Program-made: the position numbers and the translations under genes
The notes under the pieces: model-generated
What the model saw: only the letters and a program-made list of their open reading frames with translations
Told to the model about the DNA's origin: nothing
Database searches by the model: none
Assembly (NCBI GenBank): GCA_963920765.1
Contig: OY987242.1
Location: forward strand, 32,760,002-32,824,001
DNA: 64,000 bases
Direction: 5' to 3'
From: Ulota crispa
Lineage: Eukaryota > Streptophyta > Bryopsida > Orthotrichales > Orthotrichaceae
Shown: positions 12,641-23,659 of the stretch, in pieces
Layout of the letters: each line of letters opens with the position of its first letter
Numbering within the stretch: the first letter of the stretch is position 1

Positions 12641-13260
12641 ATGTATTAAAATATTTGTTTTTGTTTAACAAACATTCCCCTGCATTAAAGCATTTTTTGT
12701 TTTGTACCCACAGAGATTTCTATCCACACATTAAAAGGAACATCATTGTTCTCTCATGTATACAAATATTATTTATTTTGTACCTACACAAATTTCTTTC
12801 CCACATAGTAATCATTCACACAATTTTTATATATTTTTTGTTTTTTACCTAGGCAATTTTTTTACACATGCTGTTTTTTACTCATGCAATTTTTTACCCA
12901 TGCAACAATTTTTTCCATAAGCAAGTTTTTTTACCCATAAGTTTCCGTTATGCTGCAACTAATACAAACCAACAAACAACCTGATCTATTTGAGGATCTA
13001 TTACATATTTGCATAAAAATATTATTTATTGTTTACCTACACAAATATTTTACCCACATAATAACCATTCACATTATTTTTTTCTATTTTTTGTTTATTA
13101 CCCACACATTTTTTTACACATGCCATTTTATACTTACGCATTTACTTACCTATGCAGTTTACATTTTTACCCTCAACTAATTTTTTTACCCATGCCATTT
13201 TTTACTTATGCATTTATTTACCCATGCAGTAGCTTTTTCTTTTTTACCCTCAACTCATAG
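12640..13260. repeat. Degenerate T-rich tandem repeat with TTTTTACCCATGCAA-type units
   Basis: Units resembling 'ttttttacccatgcaa' or 'ttttttacacatgc' recur many times. There is also a larger direct duplication of about 250 bp: the segment at 12768-12842 recurs at 13017-13092 with scattered changes. Open frames here encode only Phe/Ile/His-rich low-complexity peptide and are not called as genes. Confidence 0.65.
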
Positions 13261-13294
13261 CTTGTTTGACCGACATACAGCTTTTAAACCAAGT

Positions 13295-13657
13295 TTATAA
13301 TAAAAATTGCCCGGGCATTGGTGGAGTGACACGTACCCCAGTTAGACCGACAGACAAAGCTGTAACCAAGTTTATACTAAACAAAACCAGATCTATTATT
13401 AGTATAAATTGCGAGTGTTGCTGGAGAACTCTGAAGCACCCTTGAAGCACCTGGAAAGCGGCTCTGCAGAATTCAGTGGAACAATGCAGTACCTCAATTA
13501 GATTCAGAATTTCTACACAAACTCCAAACACAAGGCCTACTCTAATCACTAACCCCCCAAGAAGTGTATAAATGGCAAGTGTGGCTACTTCAATAGGAGC
13601 TGAAAGAAAACAGATGACAAATTTGAGCAAGGGAAACATAATCAATAGAAAGATCAT
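13295..13657 (-). CDS. Unrecognised hydrophobic ORF, 120 residues
   Basis: ATG at 13657 opens a frame for MIFLLIMFPLLKFVICFL followed by two further hydrophobic segments (about residues 22-50 and 84-105). This would be a small membrane protein. I do not recognise the family. Composition is less skewed than in neighbouring chance ORFs, but there is no conserved motif. A 45-bp direct duplication (13266-13310 and 13342-13388, both with 'aaccaagtttata') overlaps the 3' part, so the last 30 residues may be repeat-derived. It could be an exon of a split gene or a chance opening. Confidence 0.25.
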   Translation of the reverse strand: MIFLLIMFPLLKFVICFLSAPIEVATLAIYTLLGGLVIRVGLVFGVCVEILNLIEVLHCSTEFCRAAFQVLQGCFRVLQQHSQFILIIDLVLFSINLVTALSVGLTGVRVTPPMPGQFLL

Positions 13658-13884
13658 GTTCCTTAATTATGAATGATTGAAAGTTACTCTTCGAGGTTAC
13701 TGTAATTGACTGATAGCTCCCAAAATGGAACATCTGATTTTATTTGGGCACTTGGAAATTTTATAAATTTGTATTACGTGCCTCTGAAAGTGCAGAAACT
13801 GCACTTCGGTCGGACAAAATACTATAGATGTCAAACACAGATAGTGTTGCACCAAACAGCAGGATGAAACACAGCAAAAAAAAA

Positions 13885-14132
13885 GCCATATTAGTTAATT
13901 TAGGAACTATGTTCAAATTTAGGATTTCTGAAGGTTTAAGGTGATTCTTAAACCCAGCTCTATGTTTTTTTAATACAAGTGTCCTCACATGAGAGGAGAA
14001 ATTTGTGAGGGAAAAAATCTTAGTGGCTCAAACTGAATCTGGCACCTTTAAATCTGGTTTAAAGTCATTTTTTGGGTTTAAAGTGAAGTTCAATTTGGGA
14101 ATCGCATTTTCCCAATTTAACAAATATGGAGT
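13885..14132. mobile_element. MITE, CATATT...GGGAAAA family
   Basis: The ends read GCCATATTAGTTAATTTAGG and TTTCCCAATTTAACAAATAT. The interior has the marker segments 'gtttaaggtgat' and 'aatcttagtggctcaaac', shared with the copies at 19512, 19954 and 49008. Length is about 250 bp, with no ORF. Confidence 0.8.
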
Positions 14133-14137
14133 TAAAA

Positions 14138-14243
14138 CTTATTTTGATTCCCGGTGATAAGAGTCCGGAGATTCCTGATGATTCACATCTGAAATCACCG
14201 GGAATCTCCGGACTCTTATCACCGGGAATTGAAATAAATTCTG
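14138..14243. repeat. Foldback hairpin with CCGGTGATAAGAGTCCGGAG arms
   Basis: The arm at 14150-14176 (tcccggtgataagagtccgg...) is repeated in inverted order at 14201-14227, almost exactly, with a loop of about 24 bp. Outer arms extend to ttatttt and aaataaa. It sits against the right end of the previous MITE. Confidence 0.85.
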
Positions 14244-14810
14244 CTGTGAAAGGTACATTCATTCAAACTGGAAAAGGCACGAATTTATTAACAAGGACTG
14301 CGATGCATTGGATTTGCCCATCCAAAACTGCTTGAAAAAACCATCGTTTTTCAACAGAAGATATTCGTATCTCACCAAAATTGGATACTTCAAGGCTAGA
14401 CCGTACTTTCACAAACAGAGCAAAGAGAAATAAAATCGAAATCTTCGTATCCATCACACATGTCCACCGTCCAGCCGCTTCCTGAAGACAACAAATCAGA
14501 ATTATCCTAGAATTAATCCACAACGCTACTTACAGCTGATAGATTGGAATGGACATGGCTTCACAACTTTAGTCGAGTTTGACGTTACATAGGCCTGACT
14601 TTCATAGAACCATGGTTGTCACAATGAACTTCCCGTTTCACCGCTTATCTACACGTCCAAAGTGCTCATTTGAGCTCATGGTCTGTTTCACGTAATCAAC
14701 TCATAGTTGATTACAAAAAACGATTAAAAAATGATGAGAAATTTACTTTGTACATATTCACTCATTGTTGCCAACACAAAGTTAAGATGTGGATTTGAAA
14801 CCATACCACA
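14244..14810. other. Single-copy stretch, nothing assigned
   Basis: A minus-strand opening at 14263-14523 includes MDTKISILFLFALFVKVRSS, which looks like a signal peptide. It has no matching downstream exon that I can defend and no recognised domain. Confidence 0.25.
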
Positions 14811-15380
14811 TACTCCCTTTGTCTCAATATAAAGCTCCAAAAAACTTCTCCACAAAGATTAACTGTATTTTAAGTGACAAATGCATTGTAGGATTAATAT
14901 ACCACCTACCAAATATTTGCAAAATTTCAAGTTTTTATGTTGTCGTTTAGACACCCAAATTGCATGCAAAAAGTACTATATTTGTGCATAATTTGTGAAG
15001 GCTACCGACTCCTCATTATTTTAGTCTTTGTACTTATGATACTTTCATTCTAGAATCAATATACCATCTACCAAATGTGTCCAAAATCTCCAACTTTGAT
15101 GTTGCCATTTGAGCACCCAAATTCCATGCAAAAGGTACCATATTTGTACATGTTGCTAGCTCATTATTGATGATTTAAAGATTAGTAGCAACAATGGTAC
15201 CTCATGTGCGCAAGGCCAAGCTTGTTAGGAGAGGAATGCTCTCTAGTTGCTTAACTTGCCTCAATGAAATTGTTGGACATGACAAATGCTTTCTCAACAA
15301 CTGAAAGTAGCAAAAGGGAGCTTTTTAGTGGGACAAAAACTATGCCTAATATGGAGCTTTATTTTGGGACAGAGGGAGTA
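14811..15380. mobile_element. Stowaway-like (Tc1/mariner) MITE, two-module form
   Basis: It is TA-flanked with ends CTCCCTTTGTCTCAATATAA and GGGACAGAGGGAG, the terminus typical of plant Stowaway-type MITEs. Inside, a module of about 100 bp ('ataccacctaccaaat...aaaaagtaccatatttgt') appears twice (about 14899-14985 and 15060-15150). The copy at 47311 has the same two-module layout; the copy at 17673 has one. Confidence 0.88.
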
Positions 15381-15735
15381 GTAAAAATTAAAAACAATAA
15401 TTTGACTTTTCCCTTTTTAGGTCAAGAACCCTAAAAATGTCCTTAAAAGAAGAGAGGATGGACACATCCGTTTATGCTATCCATTGAGTGCATCCGCGGA
15501 TGCACTATATTGTTCAACATCCAAATCTTGTCCAAAGTAACAATCATGCATAGAACCACCACTAAACTAGTTGCTTATGGATTTTATAACATGTTGGGTT
15601 TGAGGATCTTGCTAGTCGGGAAGGACCAAACATCTGATGCTCCTAAAATCCAATCATTCATGAACCTTTTAACAACCACATGTATGTGAAATGCACTACG
15701 AATCGACCAACTGAGGTTGTGCAGTTGTTAAAGGA
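15381..15735. other. Short intergenic stretch, no gene recognised
   Basis: A plus-strand opening of 71 codons at 15474-15689 has no recognisable features. Confidence 0.3.
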
Positions 15736-16495
15736 TTAACCCTTGAGCACCCCACAGCTGGGATCTTGTCGCTCAGGATTTCAATGGGCGCTTTGGGGGG
15801 CTGGATCTAATTTTTTGATTTTGTACTAAACTAAAATTATCAAGGTATTCAAGTGGTCCTCGGAAGTGAAGTAATGGCAAGTCAAGTCAAGTGTTGTACA
15901 AGTAGCTAGGGAGTCATGATTGCATGGAACACCATAAGCAATGAGGTGACAAGGAGCATCTTACATGCTGCAATCGGTCAATATCACTTGCAAACTTCCT
16001 TGCAATGTATTTTGTGGTAGCAAGGAATTCACTGGCAAGGGTTCACACATGTTCTAAACCCTTTTCAAGGTAATTCTCACAGACTCTGAGGACATTGTTT
16101 TCAGAGCGATTGCAGTTTGAAGCCCTCAAACTTAGCATTCAAAGAAGTACAATCTTTGATAATTTGCAAGTGTGTGCATTCACATCTAATCTTGCTACCC
16201 ACGAAATTTGAGATGAATCAAGGGCTTCTAGAATTTTGTCAAAATCAAAAAATAGCAAATACATGCCAAAAAGTGAGATCTGCCATCACGTGTTGTTTAA
16301 TCAAATGTTATAATCTCTCATCTCCCACAGTCAATTGTTCCCAAAATTTGCAAGCCCTTTTTTGAATAGGTGTTCCAATATTTTCAATGGTCACTTTTTG
16401 TGAATCATCCAATTGACTCAGATATGATGTATCAAAGTTGTAAGTCTCTGGAAACCCTCATTTTGGTGAAAAAGCTCTGGGCGCTCAGGGGTTAA
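15736..16495. mobile_element. TTAA-flanked non-autonomous element, CCCTTGAGCACCC subtype
   Basis: The left end is TTAACCCTTGAGCACCCC and the right end GGGCGCTCAGGGGTTAA. A subterminal 'ccccacagctggga' follows. The same subtype of terminus occurs at 30193-30779 and 46373-46612. No coding sequence is recognised. Confidence 0.8.
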
Positions 16496-17672
16496 GACAA
16501 TTTGACGGGCTTATAACCATCTGCTGTTATGGCTGAAACTCAGCAATCTAGTAGTGCAGTAACTTATAAGATTACCAACTCTTTTCAAAGAACAAATAAA
16601 TAGCAGGACTTGATTGAAAGCACAACAGAGAGTACCGGAAGTACACCCACGAGGCATCCAAAGAGTACCTCAGTCTACAATAACAGCAGTGTCACGGTTT
16701 CTAGGCAAGGGATCACGTGATTTGGACATCAGATCCTCAATCATACAGAGGTGTGAAAAATTTACAACTGCATTGGCATTTCGATCATAATTTTGCCAGT
16801 TCGGGAAAAATAAGTCATTTCTGTAATAACTAACAAGAGCTAACAGCGACAATTTTGTTATGTTACTGCAATGCAGAGTGAGTGCCAAATTTTTGCAGTA
16901 GGAGAAAATCTGTCCTAATCAAGTGGCTCTAATCAACATGAACATGTCCTAATCAATACTACTATGTTCAACATCTTTTAATCAAGAGGTCCCAATCAAC
17001 ACAATATTGTTGACTGAGTCATATTTTGTTGTAGTATTGATACTAAATTTCAGAAAAGTCTTAAAACTACAACTAAAATAGAATTTAATTGTCTTAAAAA
17101 AGTGGCCATGTCCGTGAATATTTGGTGTCATATTTAACTTCTTTGGACTATCAAAAGTACAGAAGTAATAATCCATAAGTTGCTTTTGTTTGCAAAACAT
17201 TAAGATCCAGGAAATACATCCAAATCTAAACATACGAGCACAACATGAAGAAATCTCTAGATGTTTTAAGAACGTAAAAAGTCCATAATTCTATGAATTG
17301 TACATAAGTACTTAAAGATGACCAAACTACCACTAAAACGAAGTTGACTTTCTACTCGACGGGTCTGAGCCTGATGTTCACTATTTAAACAAAATTGACA
17401 GCAGAGGAAAACACTTGACATCAGGTACTTACACCTACTCGCAACCCTTATTCAATAGCAACACTCTGCCTAAAATTAATTCTTGTATTTTGAAACTAAT
17501 AACTGTACGAAAATCTCAGATGCAAGGGAGATTTGTATTGATCTTGAAAGTTTTTAGTTTGCTAAAAACAAGATGCAGAAGCTGTATCTGGTAATCGAAT
17601 TTTCTCTGATAATCAACAGATCTTAACGTTTTGAAAAACTGCCTTCCAATTCCCAGAAAGTCAAGACAGAAG
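16496..17672. other. AT-rich intergenic stretch, nothing assigned
   Basis: Minus-strand openings at 16670-16888 and 16982-17233 have no recognisable domain and no supporting splice structure. Confidence 0.35.
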
Positions 17673-18118
17673 TACTCCCTCTGTCCCTCTAAAAACGTCC
17701 AAAAAGCTTCTTTCCAAAGGATTAACTCTGTTTTTTAGTCTCTGTCTTAGCGACGCAAGCATTTCTAAAATCAAATATACCATCCACCAAATAAATGTAT
17801 GCAAAATCTCCTACTTTGATGTCGCTATATGGACACCCAAAGTCCTTGCAAAAAGTACCATATATGCTTGTGCATGTTGCCAGCTCTTTGTTATTGGTGA
17901 TTTAAATATAAGTAGCAACAATGGTACCTCATATGGGCAAGGCCAAGCTGGCCAGGAGAGGAATGCTCTCTAGTTGCTTAACTTGCCCCTCATGAGATTA
18001 TTGAACTTGGCAAACAAAACCCTATCTCAACGTTCGAAATCAGCAAGAGGGGAGCTTTTTAGTGGTACAAGAAATGTGTCTCATTTGGAGCTAGCTTTGT
18101 AGAGGGACAAAGGGAGTA
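17673..18118. mobile_element. Stowaway-like (Tc1/mariner) MITE, one-module form
   Basis: It is TA-flanked with ends CTCCCTCTGTCCCTCTAAAA and TAGAGGGACAAAGGGAG. The interior matches the copies at 14811 and 47311 ('ggtacctcatatgggcaagg', 'gaatgctctctagttgctta') but keeps only one of the two internal modules. Its right TA is also the left TA of the next element. Confidence 0.88.
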
Positions 18119-18704
18119 AGGTATCAACACCCCACTCTGTGAGCGTCCCCATCAACATTACCTACTGTGTCATTGATTGAGAATTTCAAAAAAAATTGGT
18201 CATGGGTGACAAACCAATGGTTTTGGGTGACTAGCATGACGGTTTTGTGTATCCCATCTCATTATTTAAGAACTCCTCAAGTTAATATCATGAGCATATG
18301 AGCACACTAAAGACTTCACTAAGCCTCTTTTTTAGCATCTCCTACACACAACTATACATTTTTCAATGATTATGGGCTTTGAAAAATCTTTGTGAACAAA
18401 CGCTTGCAATTAGAACTTTCAAATTGATACCAATATTTTTTATTTTCCTCTTCTTCCTTTCTTGTACAAGTTATTTTTCAAAAATGCACCAATTGATTTT
18501 ACTACTCCCGAAGATCCTCAGTTTTACCAATATTTTTTAACTTCCTCTTCCTGAAATTTCCAACTTTTTTTTTCCGAAGATCCTCAGTTTTACCAATATT
18601 TTTTAACTTCCTCTTCCTGAAATTTCCAACTTTTTTTTTCAATAGTTCATCAATTGATTTTCCTACTCCAAAATCCTTAGTTTCACACTTATGGGTGTAG
18701 AACC
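18117..18704. mobile_element. TA-flanked AGGTAG/CACCCA-family element upstream of the lipid-transfer gene
   Basis: It starts TAAGGTATCAACACCCC and ends with 'cttatgggtgtagaacca', an imperfect inverted terminus of the family. The internal segment 'gactagcatgacggttttg' recurs at 41550-41570. It holds a 66-bp tandem duplication. It ends about 330 bp before the lipid-transfer ATG, so it may contribute promoter sequence. Confidence 0.6.
18508..18639. repeat. Exact 66-bp tandem duplication
   Basis: The unit starting ccgaagatcctcagttttac at 18508 is repeated from 18574 without visible change. The lack of divergence indicates a recent duplication or an assembly duplication. Confidence 0.9.
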
Positions 18705-19037
18705 ATGCTCAAAAAGTTTAGCTAGGTTCAAGATGGTACAATCCTTAAACTGAAGCATATCATACTGAGAACAAGTACCTCCATGAAGGCAGATCGTTTC
18801 ATGGCGACGGTTTCTCATGTTCTCTACCCCTTCATTGCTGTTGTAACTTACAGTACACACAAGCACATAAAAACATTCCAATAAATGTTTAGACCTACTC
18901 AGAAACGAGAAAACATGAGGCATATGAAAGCAATATATAACCTTTCCAGCTGAGTGACTTGAGTCCATGCTAGCTCGTCACCTTATTCCATCCTCTCAAC
19001 CATTCCATCTGCCTCCATTTTTTTTGGTTGTTTTGCA

Positions 19038-21210
19038 ATGGAGAAGAAGATGAATCTGATTCGAATGTTAGAAGTAGCACTGGTGGCTGTCACTTTGTTC
19101 GGAGCAGTAGCAGCAGTGCCAGCATCAGCAGGGTCATGCTCCGGCACCTTGTCCGCCTTGTCAGTGTGCTTGCCAGCAGTTGAAGGAGAGAACCCGCCAT
19201 CCCCAACGGACGCCTGTTGCGCCATCGTTCGGAGCACCGACACGTCCTGCCTTTGTTCCATCATCTCTGCCTACTCCAACTCCATGGGCGTCAACATGCA
19301 TGCTTCTCTTCTTTTGCCTAAAGAATGCAAGAAGATCGTTCCCTCTGGCTATTCTTGTGACGGTAATGCAATTCACATTCAATTTCATCATTCAATTATT
19401 TCTGATCAGCTGACTTTGTTTGCTAATTCTGTAAGTCTTTTCAAGCTATATTATCTTGGGAAAAAATTTCATGGATACCCTTGAAGTTTGCAATATTTTC
19501 ATAGATACCCCTAACACCATATTAAGTAATCTGGGAAAAATGGGAGGTACCATTTTGTACTCCACCTAAAACCCAAAAAGTCACCTTCAATCAGATTCAA
19601 AGGTATCAGATTCAATCTGAGCCACTAAGATTTTTTCCCTCACAAATTCCTTTTCTCAAGTGAGGACACATGTACCCAAAAAAAATGCTGGAGCTCGGTT
19701 CTAGGTGATCACCTAAAACTTTCAAAAGTCCCAAAAAGTACCCTTTTTCCCAAATTACTTAATATGGTGTTCCCTACTTTTTTAGAAATTTTGCAAATAC
19801 CCTTGGACCAAAATTTTCAAGCGTTGTGCATGTCACTTCCTTCTCCCTTTGTGTGTAAACTATTTCTTTCATGTTTTGCGTGCACACAAAGGAAAAAGGG
19901 AAGTGACATGCACAACAAAAAAACTCCTGAAAATTTCAGTCCAAGGGTATTTAAATGCCATATTTGTTAATTTGGGAACTATGTTTGAATTTGGAATTTC
20001 TAATGGTTTAAGGTGATCACATTAAACCCAGCTATAGGTTTAAGCAACGTTTTTTTGGTACTCGCGCCCTCACTTGAGAGGAGGAAATTGCAAGGGAAAA
20101 AACCTTAGTGGCTCAAACTAAATATGATACATTTGAATCTGGTTTAAGGTAACTTTTTGGGTTTAAAGTGAAGTTCAATTTGGGAACCGCATTTTCCCAA
20201 TTTAACATATGTGGCGTTATTTGTGAAATTTTTGAAAAAACAAGGGTATCCATGAAAATATTGCAAACTTCAAGGGTATCCATGAAATTTTCCATGTTTT
20301 CTTTTATATTCACACTTTGACAATTCAAAGATTATTTTGTGCCATGGGTACTAGAAGAAAAATGGCAATAAACAACTAAGTAATTTAGTTGTTATGCAAT
20401 TATTGTGACCATATGTGACCATATAACAACTATGAAACAACTACATATGGTCACAATAATTGCACAACAACAAAATTACTTAGTTGTTTATTGCCATTTT
20501 TCTTCTACTGGGAAAGGGTATAAGTTTGAAAACGGAATACTTTCTACCAAGATAATTATACATCAACTAGTATGATGTGTGTCCTATGAACATGGTAATC
20601 AATGACTTGACTCTCAATTTTAGGATTGGGGCTCTTGATTTTAGGACAACCATGCTTAACCATGCTCATAACTTAAATTGCTTGACCTACAAACCCAACT
20701 AATACAATCCTAACCTACTATATTTATAGATATATATTGAAAGATATGAAAATAAATATCCTACTACATAGGTATGGAAAAAATTAATATAAAAAACCAT
20801 CTTATTTAGAAAATTGCATACTCCGTCATTTCGATAGAAAGGGGACTTGTATTGTGAGGATCTTGTGTTGAAACAAGAGACGTTTTAGTAGAAAAATTAA
20901 CACCTCAAGTTAAGAAACAACAGGCTTATTACAAAAAAAAAATCAAGAAAAGCAAGAATAGCAAAAAAATGAAGACTAAAGAATTTTACACTGCTATAAG
21001 CAAATGCAAACTTACTAGAGTTGTCAAAAAAGCAACAGTTCATAAATAACAATTTGTGACACTTACTCGCAACTCAGAAATACTCATATATTGCATAAAT
21101 TGCACAAATCGCACAAAAAGCCTGACTTCTATCAGTGTTGTGATGAATTTCTTGCAGGTTTTGGGATCCCTTCCTTTGTTCCACAAAATCGCAAGCTCAT
21201 GAGCGCATAG
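19038..21210 (+). CDS. Non-specific lipid-transfer protein (eight-cysteine, DIR1-like), secreted
   Basis: Exon 1 is 19038-19362; exon 2 is proposed at 21158-21210, giving 125 residues. Residues 1 to about 31 are a signal peptide (hydrophobic core LEVALVAVTLFGAVAAV, then ASA). The mature part has cysteines at 34, 44, 60, 61, 71, 73, 97 and 107: the C-Xn-C-Xn-CC-Xn-CXC-Xn-C-Xn-C pattern of plant nsLTPs, which bind lipids in a four-helix, four-disulfide fold in the cell wall or apoplast. The central CXC is CLC, a hydrophobic X as in DIR1-type proteins. The donor g|gtaatg directly follows the last cysteine, a common nsLTP intron position. The acceptor ttcttgcag at 21157 keeps the frame and adds GFGIPSFVPQNRKLMSA and a stop. 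Exon 1 is firm; exon 2 is inferred from splice signals across a repeat-filled 1.8-kb intron. Without splicing, exon 1 would read through to a stop at 19482. Confidence 0.8.
19512..19771. mobile_element. MITE, CATATT...GGGAAAA family, nested copy 1
   Basis: The ends are AACACCATATTAAGTAAT and ATTACTTAATATGGTGTT, exact inverted repeats. The interior includes 'gagccactaagatttttt', the complement of the marker in other copies, so it lies in the opposite orientation to the copy at 19954. Confidence 0.85.
19794..19953. repeat. Foldback hairpin nested between two MITEs
   Basis: Arms 'aaatacccttggac...tgtgcatgtcacttcc' and 'ggaagtgacatgcacaa...gtccaagggtattt' pair over most of 160 bp around the loop 'taaactatttctttcatg'. 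Confidence 0.85.
19954..20218. mobile_element. MITE, CATATT...GGGAAAA family, nested copy 2
   Basis: It starts AATGCCATATTTGTTAATTT and ends TTTCCCAATTTAACATATGT. The interior markers 'gtttaaggtgatcac' and 'ccttagtggctcaaac' match the copies at 13885 and 49008. Confidence 0.85.
20347..20512. repeat. Foldback MITE with TAGAAGAAAAATGGC arms
   Basis: 'tagaagaaaaatggcaataa' at the left is the complement of 'ttattgccatttttcttcta' at the right. Arms of about 70 bp pair through 'caattattgtgaccatatg'. It is a further insertion in the same intron. Confidence 0.88.
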
Positions 21211-22602
21211 GAGTGTGCCTTAGCACCAAGAGTGTCCAATATGAAAAATTTATAAAGAAATAGCGATGTTGCTATCAAAATCGTTACAAAAATATGAAAA
21301 TTGACCATGTGTTTATGCGCCTTCACAACAGGTGAAATTGTGCGAGACAACAGTATTCAAATGAAAGAGAATATACTATAGTTTTGCTGTAGGGATGCTC
21401 CATAACTACTTTATGATAATTGAATGCGACTTCAATACTCTCTCTAGCATATGCAGTTGAGAGAAATCTCTAGAAGGTTGGAGAGGAAGGTTTCTAGGGG
21501 TAATTAATCTTGCATAATGAGTATATATTGGTTTTGAGAATGTACACCACCTTGACATTCATGTCAACTTTAAATGGCTTAACATTAAATAAATAAAATT
21601 TGTGTTGTAATTTTGGTATTGATATATCTTTATTAAAGCATTATGTTGTGCTTTGAATTCCTTTTCTACTTGTTAACATGAAAATATGATATACTAATCA
21701 TTTCAAATGATTGTATTAATGATACTCTTCAACATTTGTAGCTTATCACGGCTACGGCTACCTAATGCAATCTAATAACTACTTTACATCCATGTTTGAG
21801 GAGAATTGGTATTTAGCATATTGTCAATCAATTAAAAAATTGGTGAAAATCTGAAACTACCAAATCGCACCCTAACCTTTTTCTTTTTTTAAAACTAAGT
21901 GTAGTATACTATAAAATCATCAAAGGATATATCCAATACATGCCAATGAAATTTTGGTTCAAAATGGGAAATGCTTGATTTTAGCCAATGAAGCTAAAAA
22001 TCCCCCCCCCACACACCCCTCCCCTGCACTCCACATGGTGCTTGTTTTTCACTATTTTACAACAAGTATGTTAACAATTTTTTATTTCTATATTTTTTAT
22101 TAGTTAAAAGCTTCATCCCTTCCTTTTCCCAAAAGATTTCAAGCTTGGATGTTTGCCTTGCATTCTAACAATCAACTCATTAAAGAAGTTACATATTGAA
22201 AGAAGTTACATATTGAAAGGAAAAAAATGCCACCTGCATTCCCTTCATTGACCAACTCCCACAATAAGCAAATGTTAAGAATTCAATTCAACAAGAGAAA
22301 GTGCTCATGTTGCAAAACAGATTATTATTTTCAAGAGTAGTTAAATGGGTCTTTACAAGACATGATCACAATAAGGAAAACGTAACCACAAGCCCACAAC
22401 AACGATTTCCACCATATATCAATGTCACTACACTACAAATTAATAGCCACCTAGACATTTTGTAATTTCTACTACTTGTGTGGCATTGGCTTAGAGCATG
22501 CTCAGTTACATGCAAATGGTTTGACACATGCAATACTTAAATGATAAGTGTTTAGGGTCCCTCTAAATATTCTCTTGACACTCAAATTGAGCATGTCAAG
22601 CA
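21211..22602. other. AT-rich stretch with an old dispersed repeat
   Basis: Nothing gene-like is seen after the lipid-transfer stop. 21735-22010 is distantly similar in order and wording to 43800-44080 (matching 'gaattggtatttagcatattgtca' and 'gaaccggtggttagtgcattgtca' contexts), which suggests an old dispersed repeat. A run of C and CACACAC lies at 22002-22020. Confidence 0.35.
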
Positions 22603-22902
22603 AATGTCATATTCATTAATTTGGGAAAAAGCGTACAAGATGGGGCTTTTGGCTTTTTTTCTAGAGAACACCATATTCATTGAAATTGGATTTTGTTGAC
22701 TGTTTTCCAATGAAATGAAATATATATCATCCAAAAATATGCTCTTTTTGGATAGAAAGTTCATTAACTTCTGAAATTTTGGACAGAAGTTAATTAACTA
22801 GGTTTCAGGTGACCTCCTTAATTTGAATTAAGGTGGTAATTTTGGATTAAGGTGAGGTACAAAATGGTACCCATCGTTTTCCCAAATTAATGAATATGAC
22901 AT
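22603..22902. mobile_element. MITE, CATATT...GGGAAAA family, perfect 27-bp ends
   Basis: Left AATGTCATATTCATTAATTT followed by GGGAAAA is an exact inverted repeat of the right end. AGCA flanks both sides and may be the target duplication. The interior differs from the copies at 13885 and 49008, so this is a second subfamily with the same termini. Confidence 0.88.
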
Positions 22903-23303
22903 TAGCAATGATCCTTGAAATTACTATTCATTCCACAATTAGTGAGCTTTATTTTGTACTCCACTTGATGATTGATCAGTTGACAAATTGTGGAGTACAT
23001 TTGAAGAGCAAGAGTGAGGGACAAGAGTATTGAAGGCCTTTCAAAAATAGATGTAAACACATAGCAAGTCAAATACTACATGTAACTTTGTAAATGCTCT
23101 CAGAATACAACAATTAAGGTAGGAGGCTCATGACTAGAGCATCTAAGGGCTGAAACTGAATTTTGCAGAGGTGAGACTTCTTGAAGTAATTTTCAGTAAA
23201 TCTTCCTTGAAAAACAAGAAGGATTGGCATCTAACCCAAGTTGTTTCATATTTTTTGAAATTTTGTGAAATTAGTTCTGAAATTTTGAAGTAGAAAGGCC
23301 ATA

Positions 23304-23417
23304 GGGCTCTAAAATGGAGCACCTCCTCAAATGTACATGATATGTACATTGTTGAAGGACTATCAAAACAACATACACAAACAACATACATTTGAGGAGG
23401 TACTCCATTCTAGAGCC
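23304..23417. repeat. Hairpin with GGCTCTAAAATGGAG...CTCCATTCTAGAGCC arms
   Basis: Arms of about 33 bp ('ctcctcaaatgta' and 'tacatttgaggag' included) flank a loop of about 45 bp. It probably marks a small foldback element or the end of a larger decayed one. Confidence 0.7.
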
Positions 23418-23659
23418 TGCTCCAAATTAGAACCTCCACTTTACAACCCATTGCAATTCATGTGTACTTGTTCCTAGTGCAAGTGAGTACTGGAATACAT
23501 GCAGCATATTCAGTACAGTTTCTAGCAGCACACTACCTCATTACTCCAAAAGAGACATTTTCCAAAACCTCAATCGATGCTGTTCTGGTAACCACAAAAA
23601 AATGGTGAACATGTGAAGTTTGAGCATGATAAGGACAAACTTCAATGTGAATAAAATAC

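Larger units (their letters stand above)
19459..20297. mobile_element. Outer MITE with nested MITEs inside the lipid-transfer intron
   Basis: Inverted ends carry 'tttcatggatacccttgaag' at 19467 and its complement near 20270, bracketing 0.84 kb. Inside lie two CATATT-type MITEs and a separate foldback, so at least three insertions stack in one intron. All of it lies between the proposed donor (19363) and acceptor (21157). Confidence 0.75.
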
